Source: Phycisphaerales bacterium | GTDB lineage: Bacteria > Planctomycetota > Phycisphaerae > Phycisphaerales > UBA1924 | Reading direction: 5' to 3' | DNA length: 64,000 nucleotides | Assembly (NCBI GenBank): GCA_029260345.1 | Contig: JAJDDK010000005.1 | Location: 186,001-250,000 of the forward strand | Shown here: in pieces, positions 52,955 through 61,461 of the stretch | Numbering within the stretch: position 1 is the stretch's first letter | Layout of the letters: each line of letters opens with the position of its first letter | The notes under the pieces: generated by a model | What the model was told of the DNA's origin: nothing | Database searches by the model: none | The model's input: only the letters and a program-made list of their open reading frames with translations | Program-made: the position numbers and the translations under genes

Positions 52955-54933
52955 CACGACGTTTCCTCAAGATAGGTGTAGCCATCGAGACCATTCTCGA
53001 AGTGCGCTTGGAACGCGGCGGCTTCCTGCGGAGTCAGGCGTTGCGCCCCGACGGCCTGGCGCGTCTCGGTGAGCATGGCGCCGCGCAGTTTCTGGTGATC
53101 GATGCCGACGTAATTCAGCACGTCGCGCACAAGATCGCCCTTGATGATCTCTTCAATGACGGTTTCGCCGTTTTCGTTGAGCGTGACGTGGGCCGCGTTG
53201 GTGTCGCCAAGGAGATTGTGCAAATCGCCGAGGATTTCCTGATACGCGCCGACAAGAAACACTCCGATGTCGTATGTCTCGCCGGGAATCGGTTCGTGCA
53301 GCACGATGCCGCCGCCTTCGCCGGCTTGTCCCGGGAACATGCGGGCTTCACCATCGGAATCGCACGTGATGTCGCACAGCACGGCGCGGCGCGTCGGACG
53401 TTCATTCAGCCGACCAATGGGGCTGAATGGAAACATTTGGCCGAGCGCCCACAAGTCGGGCAGTGATTGAAAAATGGAGAGATTGCAGAAGTACAAGTCG
53501 CATAAGAGGTCAGCAAGACGTTCGGGATCGGGCGGCGCATCACCGGTCGCGGCAAACGCGGCCAGCGCGTGCTGCCCCACGACTCGAAAGATGCGTTCAC
53601 CCAGCGCGCGATCATCGATGGTGACTTTGCCGTCGGCGAAAGCGCGGTTGAGCGCATCGCGCGCGTCCATGGCGCCGCGCAGGGTTTCGGATGGATCGTC
53701 GTCCTCGTCCGCGTCAAGTAGCGCGGCGAGTGATTGCAACGCCGCGGCTCGGGTTTCGTCAATGGCGCCTAGTTCTGTTTCCGTCGGTGCAGGCGCGTGC
53801 CGCGACACGCCCAGCACATCAAAGAGCAGAACACTCCAGTACGCGACCAGTGCTCGCCCTGATTCCGTCAGAATCTTCGGGTGCGGCTGACCAGCGGCGT
53901 CGCAGACTTCCGCAATAGAGCGCACCACCGTGGAGGCGTAATCGTCGAGGTCGTAGTTGATCGAGGAATCGCTCGCAGCGCGGCTGCCTTCGTAATCCAC
54001 ACCGAGTCCGCCGCCGACGTCGATCATCTCGAGTCCGGCGCCTTGCGCGCACAATTCGGTGTAGACGCGGGTGAGTTCGCGAACGGCGCCGCGGAAACTG
54101 GAGAGATCACTTACCTGGCTGCCGATGTGGCAATGCAGCAGGACGAGGCGATCGGCCATGCCGCGCGCTTTCAGCGCTTTCATGCAGTCAAGGGCTTCAG
54201 CGACGAAGAGTCCAAACTTGGAGGCGAGCCCGCCGGAGGCCTGCCAGCGTCCAGCGCCGGGCGAGGCGAGTTTGATGCGCATCCCGAACGGCGCCGCAAC
54301 GCCGTGCTTTTCACTGTATTTCAGAATCGCGTCCAGCTCTTGGCGGCGTTCGACGACAGGAATGATGTTGCGCCCCAGCTTTGCCGCGAGAACGACGGTC
54401 TCGATGTATTCATCATCCTTAAAGCCGTTGCAAATGATGGGCGTGTTCGGCGCGCCGGCGGTGAGTCCGAGGACCGCGAGCAGTTCCGGTTTGGTTCCGG
54501 CTTCAAGCCCGAAGCGAAGCTCCTGCCCGATGTGCAGCATTTGCTCAACGACGTAGCGATGCTGATTGACTTTGATGGGATAGACGCAGGTGTAGTTGTT
54601 GCCGTAATTCGCGGCTTCGATGGCGCGATCGAAGGCGTCCCGAATAAGCCCCGCGCGATGGCGCAGCATCTGCGGGAAGCGCAACAGCACGGGCGTGCCG
54701 ACGTTTCGATCGCGGATTGAATTGACGAGCGATTGAAGATCGATTTCGCGGTCGGGAGATTTGTCCGGGCGGACCACCATGTGGCCGGCGTCGTTGATCG
54801 CGAAATAGCCGGCGCCCCAGTCCTCGACGCCAAAGAACGAGGCGGATTGTTCGATGGACCAATCCGCGCGGTCGGCGTCTCGCCTGGGGTGAGGGGCGCG
54901 GACAGGAGCGGATTGTGCGGAATCTGACTTCAA
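52954..54933 (-). CDS. speA: Biosynthetic arginine decarboxylase
   Basis: A PLP enzyme of about 659 residues that decarboxylates arginine to agmatine, the first step of one polyamine route. The PLP-lysine region is NNYTCVYPIKVNQHRYVVEQ. Further landmarks are RFGLEAGTKPELLAVLGL, LLHCHIGSQVSDL, LEMIDVGGGLGVDYEG, ILTESGRALVAYWSVLLFDV, CDITCDSDGE and GVFLVGAYQEILGDLHNLLGD. The TTG at 54933 is proposed because it gives the length of E. coli SpeA (658) and leaves a promoter gap to the divergent gene; the reading frame is open to 55086 (GTG) and the start is not certain. The next gene overlaps its stop. Confidence 0.93.
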   Translation of the reverse strand: MKSDSAQSAPVRAPHPRRDADRADWSIEQSASFFGVEDWGAGYFAINDAGHMVVRPDKSPDREIDLQSLVNSIRDRNVGTPVLLRFPQMLRHRAGLIRDAFDRAIEAANYGNNYTCVYPIKVNQHRYVVEQMLHIGQELRFGLEAGTKPELLAVLGLTAGAPNTPIICNGFKDDEYIETVVLAAKLGRNIIPVVERRQELDAILKYSEKHGVAAPFGMRIKLASPGAGRWQASGGLASKFGLFVAEALDCMKALKARGMADRLVLLHCHIGSQVSDLSSFRGAVRELTRVYTELCAQGAGLEMIDVGGGLGVDYEGSRAASDSSINYDLDDYASTVVRSIAEVCDAAGQPHPKILTESGRALVAYWSVLLFDVLGVSRHAPAPTETELGAIDETRAAALQSLAALLDADEDDDPSETLRGAMDARDALNRAFADGKVTIDDRALGERIFRVVGQHALAAFAATGDAPPDPERLADLLCDLYFCNLSIFQSLPDLWALGQMFPFSPIGRLNERPTRRAVLCDITCDSDGEARMFPGQAGEGGGIVLHEPIPGETYDIGVFLVGAYQEILGDLHNLLGDTNAAHVTLNENGETVIEEIIKGDLVRDVLNYVGIDHQKLRGAMLTETRQAVGAQRLTPQEAAAFQAHFENGLDGYTYLEETS

Positions 54934-55073
54934 GGCTGGAAGCTTATCGCGCTCGGGGCGTCGTGGAATCGCGGATTCCCATTGGAGTGAACTTGAAATG
55001 AAATCAATTTCACGGTGCAAAGGCCCCGGAATTAGCGCTGCTCTCGTAGTGTCTTGTAGACGAGAGGTGAACC

Positions 55074-55412
55074 ATGATTCGAACACAACCCCATTCGTAC
55101 AGCGAACTGAGACGCATCACGGAAGAAGAGCGCCGGCACATGCCTGAGGGCGAGTCGGCGCCGCGCTCGCTCAGACGCCTTGAGACCAAGCTGGTGCTGG
55201 GCGCCGCGGCGGTTGGCGTTCTGGCTGTTGGGCTGATCGCTTATTTCATCGGCGGCCTCAGCGCGCTGGGCGTCGCCATCGGTTTGGTGGTGATGTACGG
55301 CATTGTTGGCGCGCTGCCCGCCATTGGTGGCGTCGTCTCCCGCGCCCATCGGGATGAAGAAGTGCATAAACGCGTCGTTCAGCGCGTCGAGGAAGAAGAC
55401 GCCTCGCGCTGA
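55074..55412 (+). CDS. Small two-helix membrane protein
   Basis: A 112-residue protein with a charged N-terminal 38 residues, two hydrophobic segments (about 39-60 and 62-88, Gly/Ala-rich) and a charged C-terminal helix (RAHRDEEVHKRVVQRVEEED). GAGAGGTG lies just before the ATG. No family recognised. It is divergent from speA and converges with rho. Confidence 0.65.
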   Translation: MIRTQPHSYSELRRITEEERRHMPEGESAPRSLRRLETKLVLGAAAVGVLAVGLIAYFIGGLSALGVAIGLVVMYGIVGALPAIGGVVSRAHRDEEVHKRVVQRVEEEDASR

Positions 55413-55428
55413 TGATGATGATCGCGGT

Positions 55429-56595
55429 TCAGCCGGCGGCGCCGTTTTGTCCGCCGCCGGCGATCGCGATCATGTCTTCATTGGTCTTGAAGCGCTTCAT
55501 CGCGGAGAGCAACTGCTCCACCTGCTGAGGCGGCGGCATGTTCAGAAGACGCCGGCGCAGGGCTGAGACAGTGTCATGTTCCTTCGGCGATTGCAGGAGG
55601 TTGTCCTTGCGCGTGCCGCTGGCGGCGAGATTGATCGCCGGGAACACGCGCCGTTCCGCGATCTTGCGATCGAGGATCAACTCCATATTGCCGGAGCCTT
55701 TGAACTCTTCGAAGATCACTTGATCAGCCTGGCTGCCCGTATCGACGAGGCAGGTCGCGATCATTGTGAGCGAGCCGGCGTCTTCCGTGTTTCGGGCGGC
55801 GCCGAAGATCTGGCGTGGCACGCTCATGGCCTTCGAATCCATACCGCCGGACATGGTGCGCCCTGAATTGGCGTACTTGGGCGAGGAGTTGAACGCGCGA
55901 CCGAGCCGCGTCAGCGAATCCATCAGCACGACCACATGTTTGCCCGCTTCGACCATGCGTTTGCAACGTTCGAGCATCAGCATGGAAAGCTCGATGTGCC
56001 GTTCGACGGTTTGATCATTGCTGGAGGCGATGACGGTCGCCGGGACGTTGCGTTTGAAGTCCGTCACCTCTTCGGGACGCTCGTCAATGAGCATCGCAAA
56101 GATTTCGACGTCGGGGTGATTGGTGTGGACCCCGGAGGCGATGTCTTTGAGCAGTTGCGTCTTGCCCGCTTTGGGGGGTGAGACGATCAACGAGCGCTGA
56201 CCTCGCCCGATCGGGCAGAACAGATCAATCAGGCGACACGCGTCAGCGCACCCACGATGTTCAAGTGTGAGGCGCGGCTGCGGGTCGATCACTGTCAACT
56301 CTTCGAACGACGGGCGCTTGGCCATGGATTCCGGCGACTGGCCTTCGATGGAGAGGATGCGTTCGACCACGGGGCGTGCGCTCCGCGGGCCGGAGTTGGC
56401 GCCGCGCCGGCGTCGTCGCGGTTTGCGCATGACGACTTCGACGGTCACCTGTTGCGCATTGCGCAATGGATATTGCTCACCAAGGGTGAGTGGGACAAAG
56501 GGGTCGTCTTCGCCAAGCACCAGGCCACTGGCGAATTGCCGGACCCGGCCCTCGGCGCGCGCGGACCACTCAAGAATGCCTGTTAATTCCGACAT
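55429..56595 (-). CDS. rho: Transcription termination factor Rho
   Basis: A 388-residue ATP-dependent RNA translocase. The P-loop SPPKAGKT (139-146) is preceded by PIGRGQRSLIV; MLIDERPEEVTDFKRNV, DSLTRLGRAFN and FEEFKGSGNMELILDRKIAE, RRVFPAINLAASGTRKDNLL are canonical, the last including the R loop. The N-terminal RNA-binding region is short and divergent: TGILEW is kept, but the usual DGFGFLR-type RNP1 segment reads AEGRVRQFASGL, and a run of Arg follows at about 58-64. It is a single gene, with no operon partner. Confidence 0.95.
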   Translation of the reverse strand: MSELTGILEWSARAEGRVRQFASGLVLGEDDPFVPLTLGEQYPLRNAQQVTVEVVMRKPRRRRRGANSGPRSARPVVERILSIEGQSPESMAKRPSFEELTVIDPQPRLTLEHRGCADACRLIDLFCPIGRGQRSLIVSPPKAGKTQLLKDIASGVHTNHPDVEIFAMLIDERPEEVTDFKRNVPATVIASSNDQTVERHIELSMLMLERCKRMVEAGKHVVVLMDSLTRLGRAFNSSPKYANSGRTMSGGMDSKAMSVPRQIFGAARNTEDAGSLTMIATCLVDTGSQADQVIFEEFKGSGNMELILDRKIAERRVFPAINLAASGTRKDNLLQSPKEHDTVSALRRRLLNMPPPQQVEQLLSAMKRFKTNEDMIAIAGGGQNGAAG

Positions 56596-56880
56596 GAAGA
56601 GTCGTTCGAGAGGCTGCGAATCGCGGCACGAGGCGTCGATCCATCAACACCGAGCATGGCTCACGCCGCAGCAGCCCCGTTCAAGACACCTGATTTCAGC
56701 ACCCCCGCGCGAGCATGTCAAGAGACGTGCTCCGTGTGGACAACATGTCGCGCAACGCATTCCAGCGGCGGCTAGGATGCGGCGCTGGAACCGGCCCCGT
56801 GGGCACATGGGCGGTTTTTTCTCGGAGCCGCGCGATTTGAGGCGCCGGGAGCGGGCTGTGGTAAGGACTTGGATCGCTCA

Positions 56881-58635
56881 ATGGACGTCTTCAAAGGCAT
56901 CCCGGTGGCGCCCGGCGTTGTGGTCGGGACGGTGTTCATCCTCGACGATGAGCGCGTGCGCATCCCGCGCCGAAAAATCCGCAAGGAGGATGTCGAGCGG
57001 GAACTGGAACGCTTCGAAGAGTCGTTGAAAGACTCCATCGACGAGCTGGCGGCCCTGCGAGCACGCACTGAAGAAGAATTGGGCGGCGAGGCGGCCACGA
57101 TCTTCGCCTTTCACCTCGGCATGCTTTCCGATCGCACGGTCACGGACCCGATCCGGGAGCGCATCCGCACTGATCGTTTCACGGCGGAATTTTCGGTGTC
57201 CGCGGCTTTCGAAAATCTTGCCGATCGCTTCGCGCGAATGGGCGATTCGACCTTTCAAACCAAAATCAACGATGTGTGGGATCTCGATCGGCGCCTGCTT
57301 CGCCATTTGATCGGTGAACATCGCAGCCGACTGGATTACCTGGATCATCAGGCGATCATCGTCGCGCCGGATTTGACGCCGAGCCAGACAGCGAGCTTCG
57401 ATCGCAGCCGCGTCATCGGATTTGTGACCGATGCGGGTGGCAAGACAAGCCACACGGCGATCCTGGCGCGAGCGCTCGATATCCCCGCCGTTGTCGGTGT
57501 CGAAAAGCTGATTCAGAAGGCGAGTGACGGACAGAAGATCATCGTCGATGGTGATCGCGGCGTCGTCATTCTGAAGCCCGACGAAGAAACTATTGAGGAA
57601 TACACACGTCGCATCGAGGATCTGGCGAAGTTGCGCCTCTCGCTTGGCGAGCTTGCGGACAAGCCGTCGATCACCACGGATGGCGTCGAGATTGAACTGC
57701 ACGGAAACATTGAGTTTCCGCTCGAAGTGGAAACCGTGCTCACGCACGGCGGGTCTGGCATCGGCTTGTTTCGCACCGAATTTCTGTTCCTGAACAGTGT
57801 CGTTGAGCCAACGGAAGAGGAACAATTCGAGGTGTATCGCGAGTGTGTGGAGCTGCTCAAGGGCAAGCCGCTCGTGGTGCGCACGATGGATTTGGGCTCA
57901 GACAAAGCGCACGATCGCTGGGCGTTCCCGGAGCGCAATCCCGCGCTTGGCTGCCGCAGCATTCGGTATTGCTTGCAACATTTGCCGACGTTTCGGCGCC
58001 AGCTTCGGGCCATCGTTCGGGCTTCAGCGCTTGGTCCGGTGAAGGTGATGTTCCCGCTGATCACAACGATTCATGAACTGCGTCAGGCGCGGCTCCTGCT
58101 TCGCGATGTGATGGATGATCTGGCGGAGGAAGGCGTCGACTTCGATCGCAAGATGCCCGTGGGCATCATGATCGAGGCGCCCAGTGCGGCGATCGTGGCT
58201 TCAATATTCGCGCGGGAATCAGATTTCTTCTCGATCGGGACCAACGATCTGGTGCAGTACACGCTGGCCGTGGACCGGACCAACGAACGGGTGGCGCCGC
58301 TCTATACCGCGGCTCATCCGGCCATTCACCGGCTGATCAAGGACGTGGTCCGGGCGGCCCGGCGGCACAAGGTCCCGACGTCGATTTGCGGCGAGGCGGC
58401 TGGGGATATCGAGTACACCGTGTTGCTGATCGGCCTCGGTCTGCGTAGCCTCTCTATGACGCCGTCATTGATTCCCCACGTCAAGCGGATCGTCCGAAGC
58501 GTCGATATTGGACAGTGCGAGCGGGTCGCCCGGAAGGTCGGCTCCTTCGATTCCGAACGTCAGGTCTCTGCCTATTTGCGGGATGTGACACGGACAATCA
58601 TCCCCGAAGCGTTTGACGGGCGTTCCGTTGAATGA
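56881..58635 (+). CDS. ptsI: Phosphoenolpyruvate-protein phosphotransferase (PTS enzyme I)
   Basis: A 584-residue cytosolic kinase that phosphorylates itself from PEP and passes the phosphate to HPr. The active His191 is in TDAGGKTSHTAILARALDIP; the PEP-binding barrel has GIGLFRTEFLFLNS, RTMDLGSDKA, NPALGCRSIRYCL, PVGIMIEAPSA and SICGEAAGD with the catalytic Cys. The ATG at 56881 (MDVFKGIPVAPGVV) is preferred to an in-frame TTG four codons earlier, which sits too close to AAGGA. No HPr or EII gene is in the window, so the system may be regulatory (inference). Confidence 0.95.
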   Translation: MDVFKGIPVAPGVVVGTVFILDDERVRIPRRKIRKEDVERELERFEESLKDSIDELAALRARTEEELGGEAATIFAFHLGMLSDRTVTDPIRERIRTDRFTAEFSVSAAFENLADRFARMGDSTFQTKINDVWDLDRRLLRHLIGEHRSRLDYLDHQAIIVAPDLTPSQTASFDRSRVIGFVTDAGGKTSHTAILARALDIPAVVGVEKLIQKASDGQKIIVDGDRGVVILKPDEETIEEYTRRIEDLAKLRLSLGELADKPSITTDGVEIELHGNIEFPLEVETVLTHGGSGIGLFRTEFLFLNSVVEPTEEEQFEVYRECVELLKGKPLVVRTMDLGSDKAHDRWAFPERNPALGCRSIRYCLQHLPTFRRQLRAIVRASALGPVKVMFPLITTIHELRQARLLLRDVMDDLAEEGVDFDRKMPVGIMIEAPSAAIVASIFARESDFFSIGTNDLVQYTLAVDRTNERVAPLYTAAHPAIHRLIKDVVRAARRHKVPTSICGEAAGDIEYTVLLIGLGLRSLSMTPSLIPHVKRIVRSVDIGQCERVARKVGSFDSERQVSAYLRDVTRTIIPEAFDGRSVE

Positions 58636-59024
58636 GCGGTAAGTCCTTGTGACTCCGTCGCTTCGAGAAAGACGACCTCTCGGCGCCCAGCCGACCCGTT
58701 TGACGGGCGCGGGGCCGTCGGGACGGATGCACCGCTCGCGGGCGGCGTCGGCTCGAGCCCTTTATTAGAAGGCTCGCCGGGGCAGGCCCAACCTGACCGC
58801 TCCCCTGTTTGGGGCATGTCGGGACGCTTGAGCGGTGTCGGACCGCCCGATGGGCCGCGATCCCGCGCGGAAAAAGCGCTTGGGCGCTGATCATTCTGGA
58901 CCTTGAGCCGGGCCGTGCGCCAGCGCTCCACGCTGCAATCCGACAAACTTCGCTGGGCGAGTCATCGCCCTCGCGGCGTTCGTTGCGCGCTCACGACCGA
59001 CTTGCGATCCCTCGTGAGGAACGA
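58636..59024. other. 389-base gap upstream of RNase E/G with possible dispersed repeat
   Basis: No credible gene. The minus strand of 58640-58790 reads through NKGLEPTPPASGASVPTAPR, a peptide pattern I associate with dispersed repeats translated by chance in many genomes; this is from memory. The 12-mer GTTTGACGGGCG occurs at the end of ptsI and again at about 58697. The rest may be a long leader of rne, as in species where RNase E regulates its own mRNA, but I saw no conserved element. Confidence 0.4.
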
Positions 59025-61454
59025 GTGGCCAAGAGACAACTCCTGATTAATTACGTGCCCGGCGAAGAATGCCGGGTGGCTGTCGTCGAAGACGAACGGC
59101 TCGAAGACCTGCACACGGAGCGGACCAACGCCGTCAGCCATGTCGGCAACATCTACGTCGGAAAAGTGACGAACGTGGAAGCCAGCATTCAGGCCGCGTT
59201 CATCAATTTCGGACTCGAGCACAACGGCTTCCTGCACATCTCCGACTTGCACCCGCAGTACTTCCCCGGCGAGGACGACGAGACCACCGAACAGGTGGGC
59301 AAGAAGACGCCCCGCCGCGAACGACCGCCGATTCAGAAAGCCCTGAAGCGCGGTCAGGAAATCATGGTGCAGGTCATCAAGGAGGGCATCGGCACCAAAG
59401 GGCCGACGCTCACCAGCTACCTTTCCATCCCCGGCCGCTACCTCGTGATGATGCCCGCGATGGATCGCGTCGGCGTCTCGCGCAAGATCGAAGACGATGA
59501 GCTGCGCCGCAAGATGCGCGAACAGCTTGATCAGCTTGATCTTCCGGACGGCTTCGGCTTCATCCTGCGGACCGCCGGTATGGAGCGCAACAAGACCGAA
59601 TTGAAGCGCGACTTGTCCTATCTGAACCGCCTTTGGCAGGACATGGAGCGATTGCGCAAGGCTGGCGGCGGGCCGCGCCTGTTGTACGCCGAGAGCGATC
59701 TCTTGCTCCGCGCCCTGCGCGACATGCTCAGTTCGGACATCGACGAGATCATCATTGATGATGTCTCGGCATTACGCCGGGCCGGTCGGTTCCTCAAGAT
59801 CTTTGCGCCGCGATCGGCGCCCAAGTTGTTGCAATACGACTCACACGTGCCGATTTATCACGCGTACGGTGTGGAAGAGCAGATTCAATCCATGCATTCG
59901 CGCCGGGTTGAGCTGCCCTCCGGCGGATACCTCGTCATCGACGAGACGGAAGCGCTCGTCGCCATCGACGTGAACTCCGGCAAGATGCGCACCCACGGTG
60001 ACGCGGAAACAACCGCATTCAAGACCAACCAGGAAGCGATCGACGGCATTTGCCGGCAGATGCGTCTGCGTGACCTCGGTGGTCTGGTCGTGCTCGATCT
60101 CATCGACATGCGCTCTCGTGCGCACCGGCGGGATATCGAAACCCAGCTTCGCAACAACCTGAAGAAAGACGCGGCACGCTCCAAAGCGCTCGCAATCAGC
60201 CAGTTCGGGATGATCGAACTCACGCGCCAGCGCATGCACGGCAGCATGCGCAGCACGCACTTTGCGCCGTGCCCGGAGTGCGACGGTCGCGGATTGGTGC
60301 AGCGGCCTGATTCGGTCGCCAGCACAGCGATGCGGGAACTGGCGTCGCTGCTCGCGCACGATCGTATTCGCAAGGTGGAGATGGTCGTCTCGCCGCGCGT
60401 CGCCAGCGAACTGCTGACGAACAAGCGGCGCAACGTCACTCGCCTCGAGATGCGCGCCAACAAAGAAGTGCACGTGCGCGTGTCCGAAACCATCGCCATC
60501 GATCGCGTGACGTACTACGCCTACGACGATCGCGGCGCCGACGTCGACATCGCCCGTCTGCCGCGGCTCAAGCCCGAAACGGCGCCAAAGTTGTGGAGCG
60601 AGTCCGCCACTTCGGCACGTGATGGGATCATTGATCCGCTTGAAGAGGAACGGCAGCTCATTCAAGAGCTCGATGCGATGGCGGAAGCCGAGGCAGAGCC
60701 TGAGGTGGAAGCGGAACTGCATCCCCTTGAAATGAATCCGGATGGCGACGATGAGGTCGGCGCGGATGGCCAGCCGCGCAAGCGGAAGCGTCGTCGTCGT
60801 CGCCGTCGTCGTCGTTCCGGTGAAGGTGATGAAACAACAGACGGGGCTGCGCCCAGCCAAGCCGACGCTCCGAAAGCGGAAGAGCCGCCAAGCGCAACGG
60901 AGAAATCTGACGCAGCGTCTGATGAAGAATCGTCCGACGACCAGCCCAAGCGCAAGAAGCGTCGTCGCCGTCGCCGGCGCAAGTCCAGTGATGCGGCCGC
61001 TGCTGAATCCGAATCCGCTGCAACGGAGGACCTCGAAGAACCGGAGGCAGAAACGCCGGCGCCATCGAACAACGGTCAGTCGCGCGCGGCGTCAACTGAC
61101 TCACGTTTCGCGCCGCGCGGCGATTCATGGGACATCGAGCCCGAAGCCGTGAAGCCGCTGCCGCCCCCGGGACGCGCCAAAAAGGCGGCGACCAAGGCGG
61201 CCGAGAAAATCGCAGACGAACCAGCCGAGCCCGTCGTCGAAGTCGTCGTGGAACCTGACGCGCCGGACACGCCTGAAGAAGAAGTCGTCGAGGCAAAGGG
61301 CGCCAAGAAGAAACGCGCTCGCTCCAAGAAAGCGCCGGCCAAGAAGAAAGCGCCGGTGCGAAAGAAAGCCGCGACCGCCGCGAAGAAGAAGGCGAAGCGA
61401 ACGACTCGAAAGAAAACCTCCACGAGCAAGACCACGGAACCAGCGAGCGAGTGA
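59025..61454 (+). CDS. rne: Ribonuclease E/G with long basic C-terminal tail
   Basis: An 809-residue endoribonuclease for mRNA decay and rRNA maturation. It starts at GTG (VAKRQLLINYVPGEE follows), with GAGGA 6 bases upstream. The S1 domain is GNIYVGKVTNVEASIQAAFI, then NFGLEHNGFLHISDL. Catalytic acidic residues lie in ALVAIDVNSGKM and LVVLDLIDMR. The Zn-link is APCPECDGRGL. After about residue 545 the protein becomes low complexity: acidic blocks alternate with Arg runs (KRKRRRRRRRRRRSG) and the last 60 residues are Lys/Ala/Arg-rich like histone H1 tails. The basic tail may bind RNA or degradosome partners. It is 8 bases before dxr. Confidence 0.93.
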   Translation: MAKRQLLINYVPGEECRVAVVEDERLEDLHTERTNAVSHVGNIYVGKVTNVEASIQAAFINFGLEHNGFLHISDLHPQYFPGEDDETTEQVGKKTPRRERPPIQKALKRGQEIMVQVIKEGIGTKGPTLTSYLSIPGRYLVMMPAMDRVGVSRKIEDDELRRKMREQLDQLDLPDGFGFILRTAGMERNKTELKRDLSYLNRLWQDMERLRKAGGGPRLLYAESDLLLRALRDMLSSDIDEIIIDDVSALRRAGRFLKIFAPRSAPKLLQYDSHVPIYHAYGVEEQIQSMHSRRVELPSGGYLVIDETEALVAIDVNSGKMRTHGDAETTAFKTNQEAIDGICRQMRLRDLGGLVVLDLIDMRSRAHRRDIETQLRNNLKKDAARSKALAISQFGMIELTRQRMHGSMRSTHFAPCPECDGRGLVQRPDSVASTAMRELASLLAHDRIRKVEMVVSPRVASELLTNKRRNVTRLEMRANKEVHVRVSETIAIDRVTYYAYDDRGADVDIARLPRLKPETAPKLWSESATSARDGIIDPLEEERQLIQELDAMAEAEAEPEVEAELHPLEMNPDGDDEVGADGQPRKRKRRRRRRRRRSGEGDETTDGAAPSQADAPKAEEPPSATEKSDAASDEESSDDQPKRKKRRRRRRRKSSDAAAAESESAATEDLEEPEAETPAPSNNGQSRAASTDSRFAPRGDSWDIEPEAVKPLPPPGRAKKAATKAAEKIADEPAEPVVEVVVEPDAPDTPEEEVVEAKGAKKKRARSKKAPAKKKAPVRKKAATAAKKKAKRTTRKKTSTSKTTEPASE

Positions 61455-61461
61455 GGGCCCC

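Noticed and set aside
56770-56830. Possible terminator-like stem before six T residues upstream of ptsI
   Set aside because: The stem CCCGTG/CATGGG has a wobble pair and is separated from the T-run; no upstream plus-strand gene needs it.
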